A stretch of 25,971 bases of DNA from Spirogloea muscicola (taxonomy: Eukaryota; Streptophyta; Zygnematophyceae; Spirogloeales; Spirogloeaceae), in contig WELB01000250.1 in the NCBI GenBank assembly GCA_009602725.1, positions 146,457-172,427 of the forward strand, read 5' to 3'. Within the stretch, counting starts at the first letter, position 1. Every line of letters begins with the position of its first letter. Shown piece after piece: positions 1 to 8,639 of this stretch. The notes under the pieces were generated by a model. The model had not been told where the DNA came from. It made no database searches and saw nothing but the letters and a program-made list of their open reading frames with translations. A program made the translations under genes and the position numbers.

Positions 1-540
1 CGCGGCGCAGGCGCCATGGCGGCCCCGCGGGCGCTGGTCGCAGCGGGCGCCCGGGGCAAAGGGGGGGCTGCCCTGCGCGCGCCGAGCCCCGGAGCGCCCA
101 CCCACCCCCGGGAACCCGGAGAAGAAAGAAGCCCCCCCCGGACTGACGGGGGGCTGTGAGCGGCCCAGAACCCGGCGGGGCACTGCTCCCGCTGCACATC
201 ACCGGCCGCCCCCGCTCCCCACCCGCGGGCCAGCCGCGAACGAGGCCGGGCGGCACAGCTCGGCTCGGCGCCGCTGCCCGGGCATTGCAGAAGTGGCTCT
301 CCCAATGGCCCACCCCCACTCTCAAGCAAATTTTCATATCAGCAGCCGCTTTCCTTTTCTCAAGCCGCCCCACACCCTCTTAGCTGCAGCACTACTCACC
401 CCCAATGCGATCAGCTCCTGCCAGCGGCAGTCGACATGTTTGGCTGCTTAGGTCCTCGTTCCATTACACCCTCCTTCAAAACATTGCCAATCCAGGCTAC
501 ACACGACGTGCAGATGTGTTTCCGGCTGAGATGGGCTTGC
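1..540. other. GC-rich unassigned stretch
   Basis: I see no recognisable gene here. The first 280 bases are strongly GC-rich, and short open frames occur in several frames without family resemblance. At 290-312 there is a short match to the 3' end of the hairpin-tail elements (minus orientation), and at about 325-350 a short piece of the tail seen in full at 6248-6348. The stretch is therefore at least partly repeat debris. Confidence 0.5.
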
Positions 541-828
541 CAGCTGCATATCTGTCGTTCTTGCAATAACGAGTTTCGGCCTGTTTGCAGCGTGCTCAGG
601 CTTAGGCTTTACACCAGAAAGCTGGGCGAACTCTAGTTGGTGGCAGAAGGGCTTCGTATCTGCCATCTAGACTTCAGGCATCAATTAGCGACCTTTATGT
701 ATTGACCCGTGGTTACTGAGGGGGTCAATCTGCCGTAGGTTATGTAGGTCTCCAGATGTGCTTGCCTTTGTACTTGGGCCATTTGGCCTTCGTTTGTTTC
801 AAATACACGAAGTTTTCCTCTGCTTGTC
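541..828 (+). mobile_element. REL-type LINE family B, 5'-truncated 3' end
   Basis: Reading the frame that ends at the stop near 718-720 gives a degraded C-terminus with the pattern LQRAQA..ALHQ.AGRTL, then SDLYVLTRGY and a stop. It carries one internal TAG. This is the same C-terminal motif as the better preserved LINE ends in the window. It is followed by a 3' untranslated tail containing the words GATGTGCTTGCCTTTGTAC and TTTCAAATACAC. A second copy of the same coding end and tail lies at 21690-21990 (about 85 percent alike by eye), and the same tail recurs on the minus strand near 15040-15100. It is a dead remnant. The left boundary is approximate. Confidence 0.75.
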
Positions 829-985
829 AGTTGCCGTCCGGTATTCGAGCATCGGTTAGCAACCTCGACATGCGGACTCGTGGTTGCTGAGCGGGTCAGC
901 TTTGCAGCAGGTGACGTTTCTCTGTCAATGTGCTTGCCTTTGTACTTGGCCACTCACGCCCACCATCCCCAAATACACACTCCAG
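829..985 (+). mobile_element. second head-to-tail family B LINE 3' end
   Basis: Directly after the tail of the previous copy comes another C-terminal fragment. It reads SNLDMRTRGC and a stop (about 855-883), a variant of the SDLxxLTRGY ending, and is followed by the same type of tail (TGTGCTTGCCTTTGTAC, then CCCCAAATACACAC). The two copies lie in the same orientation, with the second beginning where the tail of the first ends. Confidence 0.65.
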
Positions 986-1423
986 TCCAGAGAGAAGGCG
1001 CGCGGAGCGCATGAAATGAAAAAGAGGCCATCCATTCTATTTCAGAGGGAAGAATGGAGTACCACCCCTGAGACGAAGAATGGCTCTTACTGGGGAAGCC
1101 AATGTTGGCATTGGTGTATAGTGGTATGACAAGCATCTTCTTACTGCAAGCCTTTGGTGCTATGTGACGATGTTTAGAGTGCTGGAATGTCAATGAAGCA
1201 GTAGAGGGCTTGACAGATGCCTGGAGACTAGACACCTCATCCGGCTGACAGTAGATCGACTGTTAGTGCCGCAGGAAAGGCTTGACAGATGCCTGGAGAT
1301 GGGACCACTTCACGAGGCCGACGACTTGGTAAGTCGGTTTCTTCTTCGAGCTGAGAGCGGCGCAACATGAAGTCGTCACGCGCGAGACAGCGCGGGAAGA
1401 CGACTTCTTCCCCCTAGCCATTT
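986..1423. other. unassigned stretch with a 33-nt dispersed repeat
   Basis: No gene is recognised. Positions 989-1021 match 24559-24591 over 33 nt with one mismatch (core GGCGCGCGG-A/G-GCGCATGAAATGA). A short direct repeat, GCTTGACAGATGCCTGGAGA, occurs near 1208-1227 and again near 1279-1298. The rest is unassigned. Confidence 0.5.
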
Positions 1424-1701
1424 GACGTCTATGGGGCGTTCGGTGCTCGGTGGCTCGAGCTCCTACACCGGCTCTTGCGCAGCGCTGTGTCCCGCCATTA
1501 CCACGGGGAGCAGGCTGACTTTAAAAGCAGGCTGTCTCGCTCAGGTGCATCGCATGCGCCTGTCAGTCTCGCTGCGGCGATCGACGCGCTTTGCATCTGC
1601 GTGCCGGTCGCGTATTGGCTGCAGCCTCTGGCTCTGGCCAGGGGACCTGCTACCCGGAAACTACTTTCTCTGACCTGCGGTTGCTCAACAGGGTTACTGA
1701 G
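1424..1701 (+). pseudogene. REL LINE family A C-terminal fragment, frameshifted
   Basis: The frame opens with DVYGAFGARWLELLHRLLR, the counterpart of IDVHGxFGSGWLDLLQRLAR in better copies. After a frameshift it continues with AGCLAQVHRMRLSVSLRRS, then ASGS.QG and FSDLRLLN. The LTRGY-stop ending is spoiled by a one-base loss just before the final GGTTACTGA. The copy is 5'-truncated: no RT or catalytic REL residues remain. It is the first of three same-orientation LINE ends in 1.4-2.3 kb. Confidence 0.75.
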
Positions 1702-1737
1702 TGCCCCACTGTCACTTGAGTCGCTGTGTGCTTTAAT

Positions 1738-1980
1738 GACAGCACCTTGGCTGCTGCCTCCGGGGTCCGTCAGGGCGACGTCTGTCCGCCCTCTAGCTAT
1801 TCCAACTCGCACTTACTGACTGAGGTCACTGACAGCCTACTTGCTGACGTCTTAGAGATCAGTCACTTGCTTTTGCACCCTTCGGCCCTTCCAGACCTTG
1901 TTAATCCCTGTGGGCTGGCCTCTCACAGTCACTGCTGTTATTTTGGAAGCGCTGTTTCTTCAGAGACCGAAGGGTGCTGG
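1738..1980 (+). mobile_element. 5'-truncated LINE 3' end with type III hairpin tail
   Basis: The fragment reads LAAASGVRQGDVCPPSSYS and then a damaged version of the LLTRGY ending (about 1745-1826). A 3' tail follows with GGGCTGGCCTCTCACAG at about 1900 and TTTTGGAAGCGCTGTTTCTTC at its end. The same tail type occurs near 2255, 23098 and 24448 on this strand and near 21300-21400 on the other. The coding part is under 35 codons, so the copy is non-functional. Confidence 0.7.
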
Positions 1981-2086
1981 CCCTTGAACGGCGACGGGAG
2001 GCGGCAGCTCTGTAGACTACCTAATGCCAGCGCTAGCGGTCGTTGATGTTCACATGGACTATAGACCGCTCCCGCGGTCTCTAGTC

Positions 2087-2290
2087 GCGGTTCACTTGCG
2101 CGCAGGCCGCGCTTTGACGGCGGCCTCCAGCTTCCGTCAGGGCGACGTCTTTCCGCCTGCTAGCTATTCAGACTTGCATCTACTGACTAGAGGTTACTGA
2201 GAGTCCCCTCGCTGATGTCTTAGTCCTTAGCACTCCGGCTCCTTCAGACATTGTCCATTTCTTTGGGCTGGCCTCTCCCAGCCACCACTT
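2087..2290 (+). mobile_element. 5'-truncated LINE 3' end, intact C-terminus
   Basis: An uninterrupted frame from about 2087 reads AVHLRAGRALTAASSFRQ, GDVFPPASYSDLHLLTRGY and a TGA stop near 2199-2201. The short tail contains GGGCTGGCCTCTCCCAGCC (about 2262). It is the third same-orientation LINE end in this stretch. The C-terminus is one of the cleaner examples of the family ending. Confidence 0.75.
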
Positions 2291-2529
2291 ACTTAATCTG
2301 GCCGCGCTTGAATATATTATTTTTATTTAAAATTCATCCCCGCTGGTAGTAGCCCGTTGGTAGTAGACAGTCATTTGCTGTTGACGGGGCATTGGTGGGG
2401 GACCGTCGGTATGGCGGTGGTGGCCGACGTATGGGAACTTTGTCGGTGGTAGCCTGCTGGGAGCCGTCGACAAGTCGTGGTCTGGTCCGTCATCGAGAAA
2501 CCGTCGGTGCCAAGTTTCCCCACCCTGAG
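2291..2529. other. AT-rich patch and GT-rich unassigned sequence
   Basis: About 2310-2335 is a short AT-rich patch. It is followed by G/T-rich sequence with loosely repeated GTTGGTAG and GTCGGT words. I see no gene or recognised element. Confidence 0.4.
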
Positions 2530-2640
2530 ATGGGAAGAAGAATGTGCTCGCCCATAGAAAAGAGGGGATGGCAGAAGCCAGCCAAAACAGAATGGAAGGG
2601 GGTTTCACACCCCTTTGTTTGTTTCAAATACACGAAATTC
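2530..2640 (-). mobile_element. solo hairpin tail remnants
   Basis: The reverse complement carries the type I tail (GGCTGGCTTCTGCCATCCC, then CTTTTCTATGGGCGAGCACATTCTTCTT), here at about 2533-2600. Next to it, at about 2614-2640, TTTGTTTGTTTCAAATACACGAA matches the tail end of the family B copy at 541-828. No coding sequence accompanies either piece. Confidence 0.6.
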
Positions 2641-2679
2641 CTTTGAACTTTGTAAGAAGGAATTTCTGTGGGCTATTTA

Positions 2680-3440
2680 GGTCGCTGTGGAGAACTCCTC
2701 AGTGATGCCCATCAGCTGGGCGCGGACGGCCAGCCCCATGCACGGCGCGCCGACCTAGTCGCCATCCCGCCCGGCGGTGGTCCTCGCATCATCGCCGATG
2801 TGGTGACAACCGACTGCTTCGACTCCGCCAATCGCGGCCCTGGCGATTGATGTGCACGGGGCCTTCCGCAGCCGCTGGCTGGATCGTCTCCAGCGGCTTG
2901 CCCGTCAGGCCATTGATCGGCGGCCGGGACTGCCAGGAAGAAGGCTCGCCCATAGAGAAAGAGGGGCTGGCAAAGCCAGCCCAAAAAGAATGGACAATGC
3001 TCAAAGCCGAAGAATGAGATGCCGAGGAAGGGCTCCTCTACTCTACCAATCACGACAACATACTAGCGCTCCTGGTTTGTAGCGCCAGGAGCGCTGCCCG
3101 GCTTCAACGCCGCCGGTTCGCTTGCACAAGTCTTCCGCATGCGCCTGGCGGTATCGCTTCAACGCTCCCTTGCCCACGCCGTCCACACGCGAGCAGCCGT
3201 GCTATGGCCGCCGCCTCTGGGTCTTGGCGGAGTGCCTCTTCCCTGCAGCCAGCTATTCCGACCTGATGTTGCTCACTCGCGGGTACTGAGCTTCCCTTTG
3301 CGTCGTCGTGTGTTTTTTGCCGTGGTTTGTAGTGTAGTCCCATTTCGGCACCTCTTTCTTTGGCTTTGCACATTGTCCATTCTTTTTGGGCTGGCTTTGC
3401 CAGCCCCTCTTCGGGGCGAGCACTTTCTTTCTCCCAGCCA
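2680..3440 (+). pseudogene. REL LINE family A 3' end, interrupted and deleted
   Basis: The first block (about 2700-2838) encodes GADGQPHARRADLVA, then GGGPRIIADVVTTDC and SAN, which is the catalytic REL segment with D-X14-D spacing. About 100 bp are then missing relative to 25550-25650, removing the lysine-rich part that follows SAN. A second block (from about 2840) encodes ALAIDVHGAFRSRWLDRLQR and continues to GLPG, where a 164-bp minus-strand element (2935-3098) interrupts it. The frame resumes with FNAAGSLAQVFRMRLAVSLQ and ends SYSDLMLLTRGY-stop at about 3286. The 3' tail, with GGGCTGGCTTTGCCAGCCC and GGGCGAGCACTTTCTTTC, ends near 3437. The copy is clearly dead but shows the full layout of ORF end, untranslated region and hairpin tail. 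Confidence 0.85.
2935..3098 (-). mobile_element. short minus-strand tail element inserted in LINE
   Basis: This 164-bp insert interrupts the LINE frame between the G-L-P-G and F-N-A-A-G codons. The 5-bp word CTGCC occurs at both edges (2930-2934 and 3094-3098), and removing the insert rejoins the conserved protein block. Read on the minus strand, it ends with the type I hairpin tail (GGGCTGGCTTTGCCAGCCC, CTATGGGCGAGCCTTCTTC). Its other end carries an 11-bp perfect inverted repeat (3065-3075 and 3085-3095) around a 9-nt loop. It has no coding capacity. Confidence 0.75.
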
Positions 3441-3610
3441 CCTGTCGTGCCTGCCCGTATAGAGCTCACAACACGTCGAAGTGCCACACCTGAAGCTCCG
3501 CCTACAGGCCAGGAATCTGCTTGGCTAGCAGCAACCTGCATGGCCTCACTACCGGATAAGCAGACCTGCAAAGAATGTGGCAGAAGAGTCACCACACAGT
3601 GCGCGAGTGA

Positions 3611-4422
3611 CGGGGCTGAGCGAATCACCCAAGGCCGCGCGGGGGGCGGACACCCCGACCGCCTGCAGTGACAATTCAGGGGCTTCCGAAAGGGGCCCCT
3701 GCAGGTCAATTCAACCCCTTTTGCCTGCGCCGGTATCCGTGGTTGAGGAATCGTTGGCGGCGGAGCAGCCACCAAGCACTCGTGCCGTCGGGGTGGTCCT
3801 TGCAGGAGGGAGTCCGTCGCCTCCTAAGCGGCGGGTGTCGGAGCGGCTGGAGATCACCCCCGATGTGGCGTTGGTGGAGAACAGCCGCGGCCTTATCACC
3901 TTCAATGGCGCGGCGCCGCAACGGGTAATGCTCGATACGGGGGCGCAGCCAGTGCTGCTCGGTCACAGCATGGCGCGGCAGCTGGGGCTGCACGCGCAGG
4001 ACTTGCAGCCTTCCCCCATCGCCATAAAGACGGCAACAGGAGGCGTCTCGGTGGGCCTGCGGCAGACCAAGAAGCCTGTCTGCATCACCATCAACAAGGG
4101 TTCCGGACGAGGTCAGCCAGAACCTCCACTGCTTGCTGACGGAGGCTACTTCATACGACGTGCTCCTTGGGCCGGAGTTCCTGTACCCCTGCGGTGTTAG
4201 CATTGACCTACGGGAAGAGGTAGCGAGATATCGCCCGGGGGTCGCATGTGGAGAGGGGCGTCAGGTGGAGATCCCACTGCAGCTGGTGGCTGCAGCGGAG
4301 GATGGGGCCGCATTTCGCTTGCTACGGAGAAGCAGCATGGGTGCGTGGCGACTTGTGTGACATGCCGCAGGACGAGGCGGCCACCACGCCACTGGCGCCT
4401 GTGCGGGCGGGAAGCTGCTGCC
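3611..4422 (+). pseudogene. Ty3/gypsy-like aspartic protease, left palindrome arm
   Basis: The frame encodes PSTRAVGVVLAGGSPSPPKR and then RGLITFNGAAPQRVMLDTGA, a retropepsin active-site block with D-T-G-A (catalytic Asp codon at 3934-3936). This is followed by PVLLGHSMARQLGL. A 2-base loss near 4100 shifts the frame relative to the other arm. After it, YDVLLGPEFLYPCGVSID (4149-4206) supplies the second conserved retropepsin segment (LLGxxFL). RT is not attached. The segment is mirrored almost exactly by 4480-5292 on the other strand. By domain it is an LTR-retrotransposon Pol fragment, probably Ty3/gypsy-like because of the nearby gypsy RNase H and integrase remnants, but retropepsins alone do not settle the superfamily. 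Confidence 0.75.
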
Positions 4423-5292
4423 ACGCCCGGTCCACCAGCTCTTTCACCTGCCTCACTTGCATCACGGGCCTATGGCCAGCGGCAGCTGCTCCCACCCGCA
4501 CAGGTCGCCAGTGGCGTGGTCGCCGCCTCGTCCTGCGGCATGTCACACAAGTCGCTACCCACCCATGCTGCTTCTCCGTAGCAAGCGAAATGCGGCCCCA
4601 TCCTCCGCTGCAGCCACCAGCTGCAGTGGGATCTCCACCTGACGCCCCTCTCCACATGCGGCCCCCGGGCGATATCTCGCTACCAATTCCCATAGGTCAA
4701 TGCTAACACCGCAGGGGTACAGGAACTCCGGCCCAAGGAGCACGTCGTATGAAGTAGCCTCCGTCAGCAAGCAGTGGAGGTTCTGGCTGACCTCGTCCGG
4801 ACCACCCTTGTTGATGGTGATGCAGACAGGCTTCTTGGTCTGCCGCAGGCCCACCAAGACGCCTCCTGTTGCCGTCTTTACGCCATGGGGGAAGGCTGCA
4901 AGTCCTGCGCGCGCAGCCCCAGCTGCCGCGCCATGCTGTGACCGAGCAGCACTGGCTGCGCCCCCGTATCGAGCACTACCCGTTGCGGCGCCGCGCCATT
5001 GAAGGTGATAAGGCCGCGGCTGTTCTCCACCAACGCCACATCGGGGGTGATCTCCAGTCGCTCCGACACCCGCCGCTTAGGAGGCGACGGACTCCCTCCT
5101 GCAAGGACCGCCCCGACGGCACGAGTGCTTGGTGGCTGCTCCGCCGCCAACGAGTCCTCAACCAAGGATGCCGGCGCAGGCAAAAGGGTTTGAACCGACC
5201 TGCAGGGGCCCCTTTCGGAAGTCCCTGAATTGTCACTGCAGGCGGTCGGGGTGTTCGCCCCCTGCGCGGCCATGGGTGATTCGCTCAGCCCA
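3611..5292. repeat. large inverted repeat (about 810-bp arms, about 57-bp spacer)
   Basis: Positions 3611-4422 and 4480-5292 are reverse complements of each other with only scattered differences. For example, 3612-3630 mirrors 5274-5292, and 4394-4422 mirrors the sequence starting near 4480. The spacer is roughly 4423-4479. Both arms contain the same retropepsin segment. The structure could fold into a long hairpin. Confidence 0.85.
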
Positions 5293-5843
5293 GCCACGTC
5301 GCCCTCCAGCGCGTCCGGAAGGTGCTGCTGCAGTGCTTGCCGCAGCGCCAACTCTGAGCAGCCCACGCTTGCCAACGACGACAAGGGCGTGCTCATGAGT
5401 GCGGCCGCTAGCTGCCGCGCGGAGACTTGCCCCACGCCCTCTCCGACCTCGGCTGGCTGTGCATTCACCGCCGCTGGACCGTCTGCAGCCACCTCCGCCA
5501 CTCTTGCAAACGACAATGGGTAACGCCCGCCCTGCTCCTCACGGCGGCCGTGCTCTCTACCCGCCAAGCGATCGGCACCCCCTGTAGGCTGGCGGTTACC
5601 ACGCCCATGCCGCCCCGCCATCGCTGCATCTACCATCTCTACACCCATTCCGTAGCGGAGGCGATGTTCCGCCTCTTCTTCCTCTCTTCGAACCCCCCCC
5701 CGCCCATGCATGCGTGCCACGCCAGCCGCGCCCCGCCGGTTACCGGGCACTCGCCACGTCACAGGCCCGGACGGCCATGCAAGAAGGTGCTCTCCCAAAG
5801 AAGTTAGGGGCAGGGAAAGAAGTGGCTCTCCCACTGGGGGCAA
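4480..5843 (-). pseudogene. Ty3/gypsy-like gag/protease fragment, right palindrome arm
   Basis: On the minus strand an open frame starts at 5843 and runs 321 codons. Its N-terminal half is arginine- and alanine-rich and unassigned (possibly the end of Gag). Its second half repeats the protease block of the left arm, with the VLDTGAQPVLLGHSM motif (catalytic Asp codon at 4968-4970). The frame stops just after L-Q-P-S-P because of a one-base loss near 4886. Downstream the homologous sequence continues in another frame with YDVLLGPEFLYPCGVSID to about 4670. The two arms carry different disabling changes, so neither encodes a whole protease. Only this arm extends upstream of the palindrome (5293-5843). 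Confidence 0.75.
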
Positions 5844-6230
5844 GGCTGTGAAAAGCCAGCCCGAAAGGAAGCTGAAAAAGGTCCGAAGGGGCCGATGACG
5901 GAGAAGCCTTCAAAATTGCAAGGGGCTGGGAAAAGCCAGCCCAAAAAGAATAGACAAGGTCTGAAGAGCCTAATGGCGCCTATACCACACAGCTATGCAC
6001 AAGACTACCGCAGATGGAAGCTAAGTAACCACGAGTGAGCAGCAGCAAGTCGAAGTAACTCGCAGCTGGGAAAGAAGCACCTCGCCGTAACCCAGAAGCA
6101 GCAGCCTCAGCGCGGCCTGCCCGCAAGTGGACTGCGTGTTCCAGGCAGCGTTGGAAAGGGACAAAGAGCCGCATGCGGGATACCTGGGCAAGCGACCCGG
6201 GCAGCGTTGTAGCCGGAAGCAGAAGTGGCT
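5785..6230 (-). mobile_element. REL LINE 3' end with tail invaded by a second tail
   Basis: Read on the minus strand from about 6230, the fragment gives a damaged FNAAGSLAQVSRMRLFVPFQ, then HAVHLRAGRAEAAASGLRRG and SYFDLLLLTRGY. The normal TGA stop is read as TTA, so the frame runs on to about 5980. The 3' tail follows (GGGCTGGCTTTTCCCAGCCC at about 5928-5947). That tail is interrupted by an independent hairpin unit (about 5903 down to 5817: TCCGTCAT..., GGGCTGGCTTTTCACAGCC, CAGTGGGAGAGCCACTTCTT). Remaining tail sequence continues to about 5785. The arrangement is one tail nested in another. Confidence 0.7.
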
Positions 6231-6405
6231 CTCCCAAAGGGCGGCAATTGAGGGCGCCCTGTCTGCCTAGCCTTTGGCTCCGTCATGAACACCTGTATGC
6301 ATCTGGCTGGCTTTTCACAGCCGATTCTTTCATATCAGCAGCCGCTTCCCCAAAGGGCGGCAAGGGTAGTGAACAGCCAGCCCAAGAAGGAAGCATGCGG
6401 GTGCT
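6224..6405 (-). mobile_element. hairpin-tail unit, host of a nested insertion
   Basis: The minus strand carries a short tail unit ending GGGAGAGCCACTTCT (6225-6239). It is split by the 101-bp plus-strand insert at 6248-6348. The remainder (6349-6405) holds GGGCTGGCTGTTCACTACCC. The 15-bp word CCCAAAGGGCGGCAA appears on both sides of the insert. Confidence 0.7.
6248..6348 (+). mobile_element. 101-bp solo tail element with 15-bp TSD
   Basis: The insert is flanked by identical 15-bp copies of CCCAAAGGGCGGCAA (6233-6247 and 6349-6363), a target-site duplication. Its sequence, from TTGAGGGCGCCC through GGCTGGCTTTTCACAGCC to TATCAGCAGCCGCTTC, is almost identical to 17234-17336. At 17234 the same sequence directly follows a LINE ORF end, where TTGA overlaps the stop codon. 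It is therefore the bare 3' untranslated region of a REL LINE, moved on its own or as an extreme 5' truncation. No protein is encoded. Confidence 0.85.
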
Positions 6406-6440
6406 GATTCTAAACGAGCGGCTGTAAAGAAACGAAGAAA

Positions 6441-6590
6441 CTCTGATCAGCGCCCCGTCCCCCCCGCCCCTCCGCCGGCAGTTGCGCGCCGCGCCCCGGG
6501 CTCTTCGAATCAGCAATTCTGATCAGCAGCCCGCCGCGCCCCCGCCCTCCACAGGCAGTTGCGCCGCGCTCCCCGCGCCCGTCCCTGCCG
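6441..6590. repeat. two-copy tandem duplication, about 78 bp
   Basis: CTGATCAGC followed by a cytosine-rich run and then GGCAGTTGCGC occurs at 6441-6518 and again at 6519-6590. The two units are similar but not identical. Open frames through this GC-rich stretch are low in complexity, and I do not recognise a protein. Confidence 0.55.
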
Positions 6591-6985
6591 GCACCGTCGC
6601 CGCCGCCGCCGCGCCCCTGGCCCGCGCCTCGCTCCCCCGTACTTCGTCCGCCGCCCTCCGCCGCAGCACTGCCGAGGTGGTGGAGTCCGACGACGACGAC
6701 GACAGCGGCACAGCGGCGGCCCCCTCCGGGCCATGCTCGGCGTGCAGTCTCCAGCGATTCTGGAAACGTCTCCTGTACAACCATAGTCGGCAATGAGTGA
6801 CAGCCCATACAGGTGCTCAAAAATTCAGCTTCGCAAGCGGAAGTATTTCTCGTGATTGTTGGCTTGTTGCAGGCATAGGCATACATGCCTTTGATCATCC
6901 CGCTGGATGAGGACAGCACCCATTCTCACATAACTCCAGTCAGTGTGCAGGAATAATTCTTTCTCATCTTCAGGGGGACGTCATA
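6591..6985. other. GC-rich stretch without a recognised gene
   Basis: A plus-strand open frame to 6796 includes an acidic run (ESDDDDDSG, about 6683-6713) and ends LQRFWKRLLYNHSRQ. There is no family match I can name. Minus-strand frames here are arginine- and glycine-rich low complexity. I see no RNA gene. Confidence 0.35.
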
Positions 6986-6989
6986 CCAG

Positions 6990-7440
6990 GAGTTGAGTCA
7001 GGGCTTGTTTCAGAAGATGGAAGACAGCGTACGACCCTGGCCGCCTGCCTCGATAGTCGCGGACGCTGCCCTCCGAGAAGAAGGCTGGGTTCCGCTCCGC
7101 ACCTGGGGACATGCCGTCGACTACGTCGGATACGTACTTGTGCGAGTACAGCTTCGCGTCCCGCAACCAGCCGACAAACGCCGCGAACTCCATCAAGCCG
7201 AGGCAGCGGGGCCAGGTGGCCAGCCGCTGCCTCGGCTTGGTGGAGTCTGCGGCGTGGCTGCGGGACGCGAAGACGTCCCACAAGGACGTTTCCGACATGG
7301 TAGACGGGATGTCGGTCTACGCAAAGCGGATCCAGCCTTCTTCTCCGGGGGCAGCGTCCGCGACTACCGGCAGGCGGCCAGGGTCGTACACTGTCCTCCA
7401 GATTCAACATTTGAGTATGCCCTGACTCAAGCTCCTATTA
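6990..7440. repeat. near-perfect palindrome with about 14-nt loop
   Basis: Positions about 6990-7209 and about 7224-7440 are inverted copies. The inner stem AGGCAGCGG (7201-7209) pairs with CCGCTGCCT (7224-7232), leaving a 14-nt loop. The outer ends CAGGGC (about 6996) and GCCCTG (about 7421) also match. Both strands therefore encode similar peptides, seen as VRDYRGRRPGSYAVF on the minus strand and a matching TTGRRPGSYTVLQ on the plus strand. The right arm leads straight into the gypsy RNase H remnant. Confidence 0.8.
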
Positions 7441-7815
7441 CGTCTCCCTACCACGAGAGGGACCTTTTCTGCACACCGACCGGAGTAAAGCAGGAATGGG
7501 TGCTGTCCTCACCCAGCGAGATGATCAAAAAGCACCGAAGTCTATGGCAATGCCAGCTGTAGCAAGAATCCAACATCACAGGGAACTTGGCTCACGCAGG
7601 TGAATGTCTGGGCAGCTGTTTGGGCTGTTACTCAAGTCCGGCCATACATGTATGAGAGATGTTTTCAGTTGATCGCTGATCCTCAAGCTCTGCAATGGTT
7701 GCTGACAACCCAAAAGCTAACGGGAAAGCTGACTGGGCTTTGAAGCTCCAGGAGCATATATCCAAAGCTGTTCATCGACGAGGTACTTTGTGTTTGGTAG
7801 CCGGCGCTCTCAGTT
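7224..7815 (+). pseudogene. Ty3/gypsy Pol remnant: end of RT and RNase H
   Basis: In frame pieces the sequence reads ALTQAPITSPYHERDLFC and then HTDRSKAGMGAVLTQRDDQ (from 7472). This fits the gypsy RT-to-RNase H connection, in which an LKxALTxAPxL block precedes the first RNase H aspartate in TDxSxxGxGAVLxQ. The continuation WAVTQVRPYMYE (from 7621) and ADPQALQWLLTTQKLTGKL matches the later RNase H segment, and LQEHISKAVHRRGTLC follows. Stops and at least two frameshifts break it. No complete domain can be translated. Confidence 0.75.
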
Positions 7816-8065
7816 GTACAGCAACTCCTGATCCACTTTGTTTCTTCCTTGATTGATACAAAACGTCTTCAAGTGGCTCACATGACAATGCAACTAAGGC
7901 AAGCCCACCCATTTCGGCTTGCTCATGCTCTTACAACAGCTACACTTTGGCATCGACTGCATGTGCCCTGGATGTTTCCAACGACAACCTTTTATGTAGA
8001 GATGCTGTAGAGACCCATGTTGCGATATCCTCAGACCCGCATTCTACCCTTTCTGACTCTACAAC

Positions 8066-8155
8066 GATGCAGAAGAAAGTGCTCGCCCATAGAGAAGAGG
8101 GGCTGGCAATGCCAGCCCAAAAAGAATGGACAATTTGCTCGAAGGATCGAAGTGC
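8066..8155 (-). mobile_element. solo type I hairpin tail inside gypsy remnant
   Basis: The reverse complement of this stretch contains TGTCCATTCTTTTTGGGCTG, GCATTGCCAGCCCC and ATGGGCGAGCACTTTCTTCT, the full type I LINE tail. No LINE coding sequence is next to it. It lies within gypsy-derived sequence, between the RNase H and integrase remnants. Confidence 0.75.
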
Positions 8156-8639
8156 TTGCCGAGCTTGTGTGTAATACTTCACATGACAATCAGCTAATGA
8201 AACCCGATGTTGATCATGGCAATCACATTGTGTCACCTCCTGTGCGTGTATGAAGATCATAGCAAGACATCCATACATCTTGGGGCACGTTAGCATCAAC
8301 GCAATCAGTCTGTTGGCCACCATGTAGTCGTGATCTGGTGATTTCGACATGGTGAAACATGTCCCAGCAACATGAGAAGAATGTTTTTGATCCCGTAGCA
8401 CATTCTTCACAAGTCACCTCAGCTTCATCCCTCGGCTATTCATTCAATTGTGGAGTCTCGATGAGCTGGTCCTCTGCGTAGGGAGTACTCGGCACCTCAT
8501 GTGTTAGAATTCATGATCGAACGTTTCTCCTGATGGGTCGATATTGTTGTTGTCCATCCGAAGCCTAGTGCAAACATGTTGAAGCTTTTATTGGTAAAGG
8601 TTTTATCACGATCTGGAGCTCGTGCCAAGGTGCTTACGG

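Noticed and set aside
3577-4200. Functional aspartic protease gene
   Set aside because: The frame is broken near 4100 relative to the other arm, no RT follows, and the segment is half of a palindrome. Kept only as a pseudogene.
4248-4706. 152-codon plus-strand open frame across the palindrome centre
   Set aside because: It reads through both arms of the inverted repeat, so its second half is antisense of the first. It does not represent a protein.
6410-6919. 169-codon minus-strand open frame
   Set aside because: Mostly Gly/Arg low complexity in GC-rich DNA that contains a small tandem duplication; no motif and no support from neighbours.
7940-8410. 156-codon minus-strand open frame as a gypsy zinc-binding (H2C2) domain
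   Set aside because: It has several His and Cys residues but not the H-X3-H...C-X2-C spacing. It is also on the strand opposite to RNase H and integrase and overlaps the inserted tail element.
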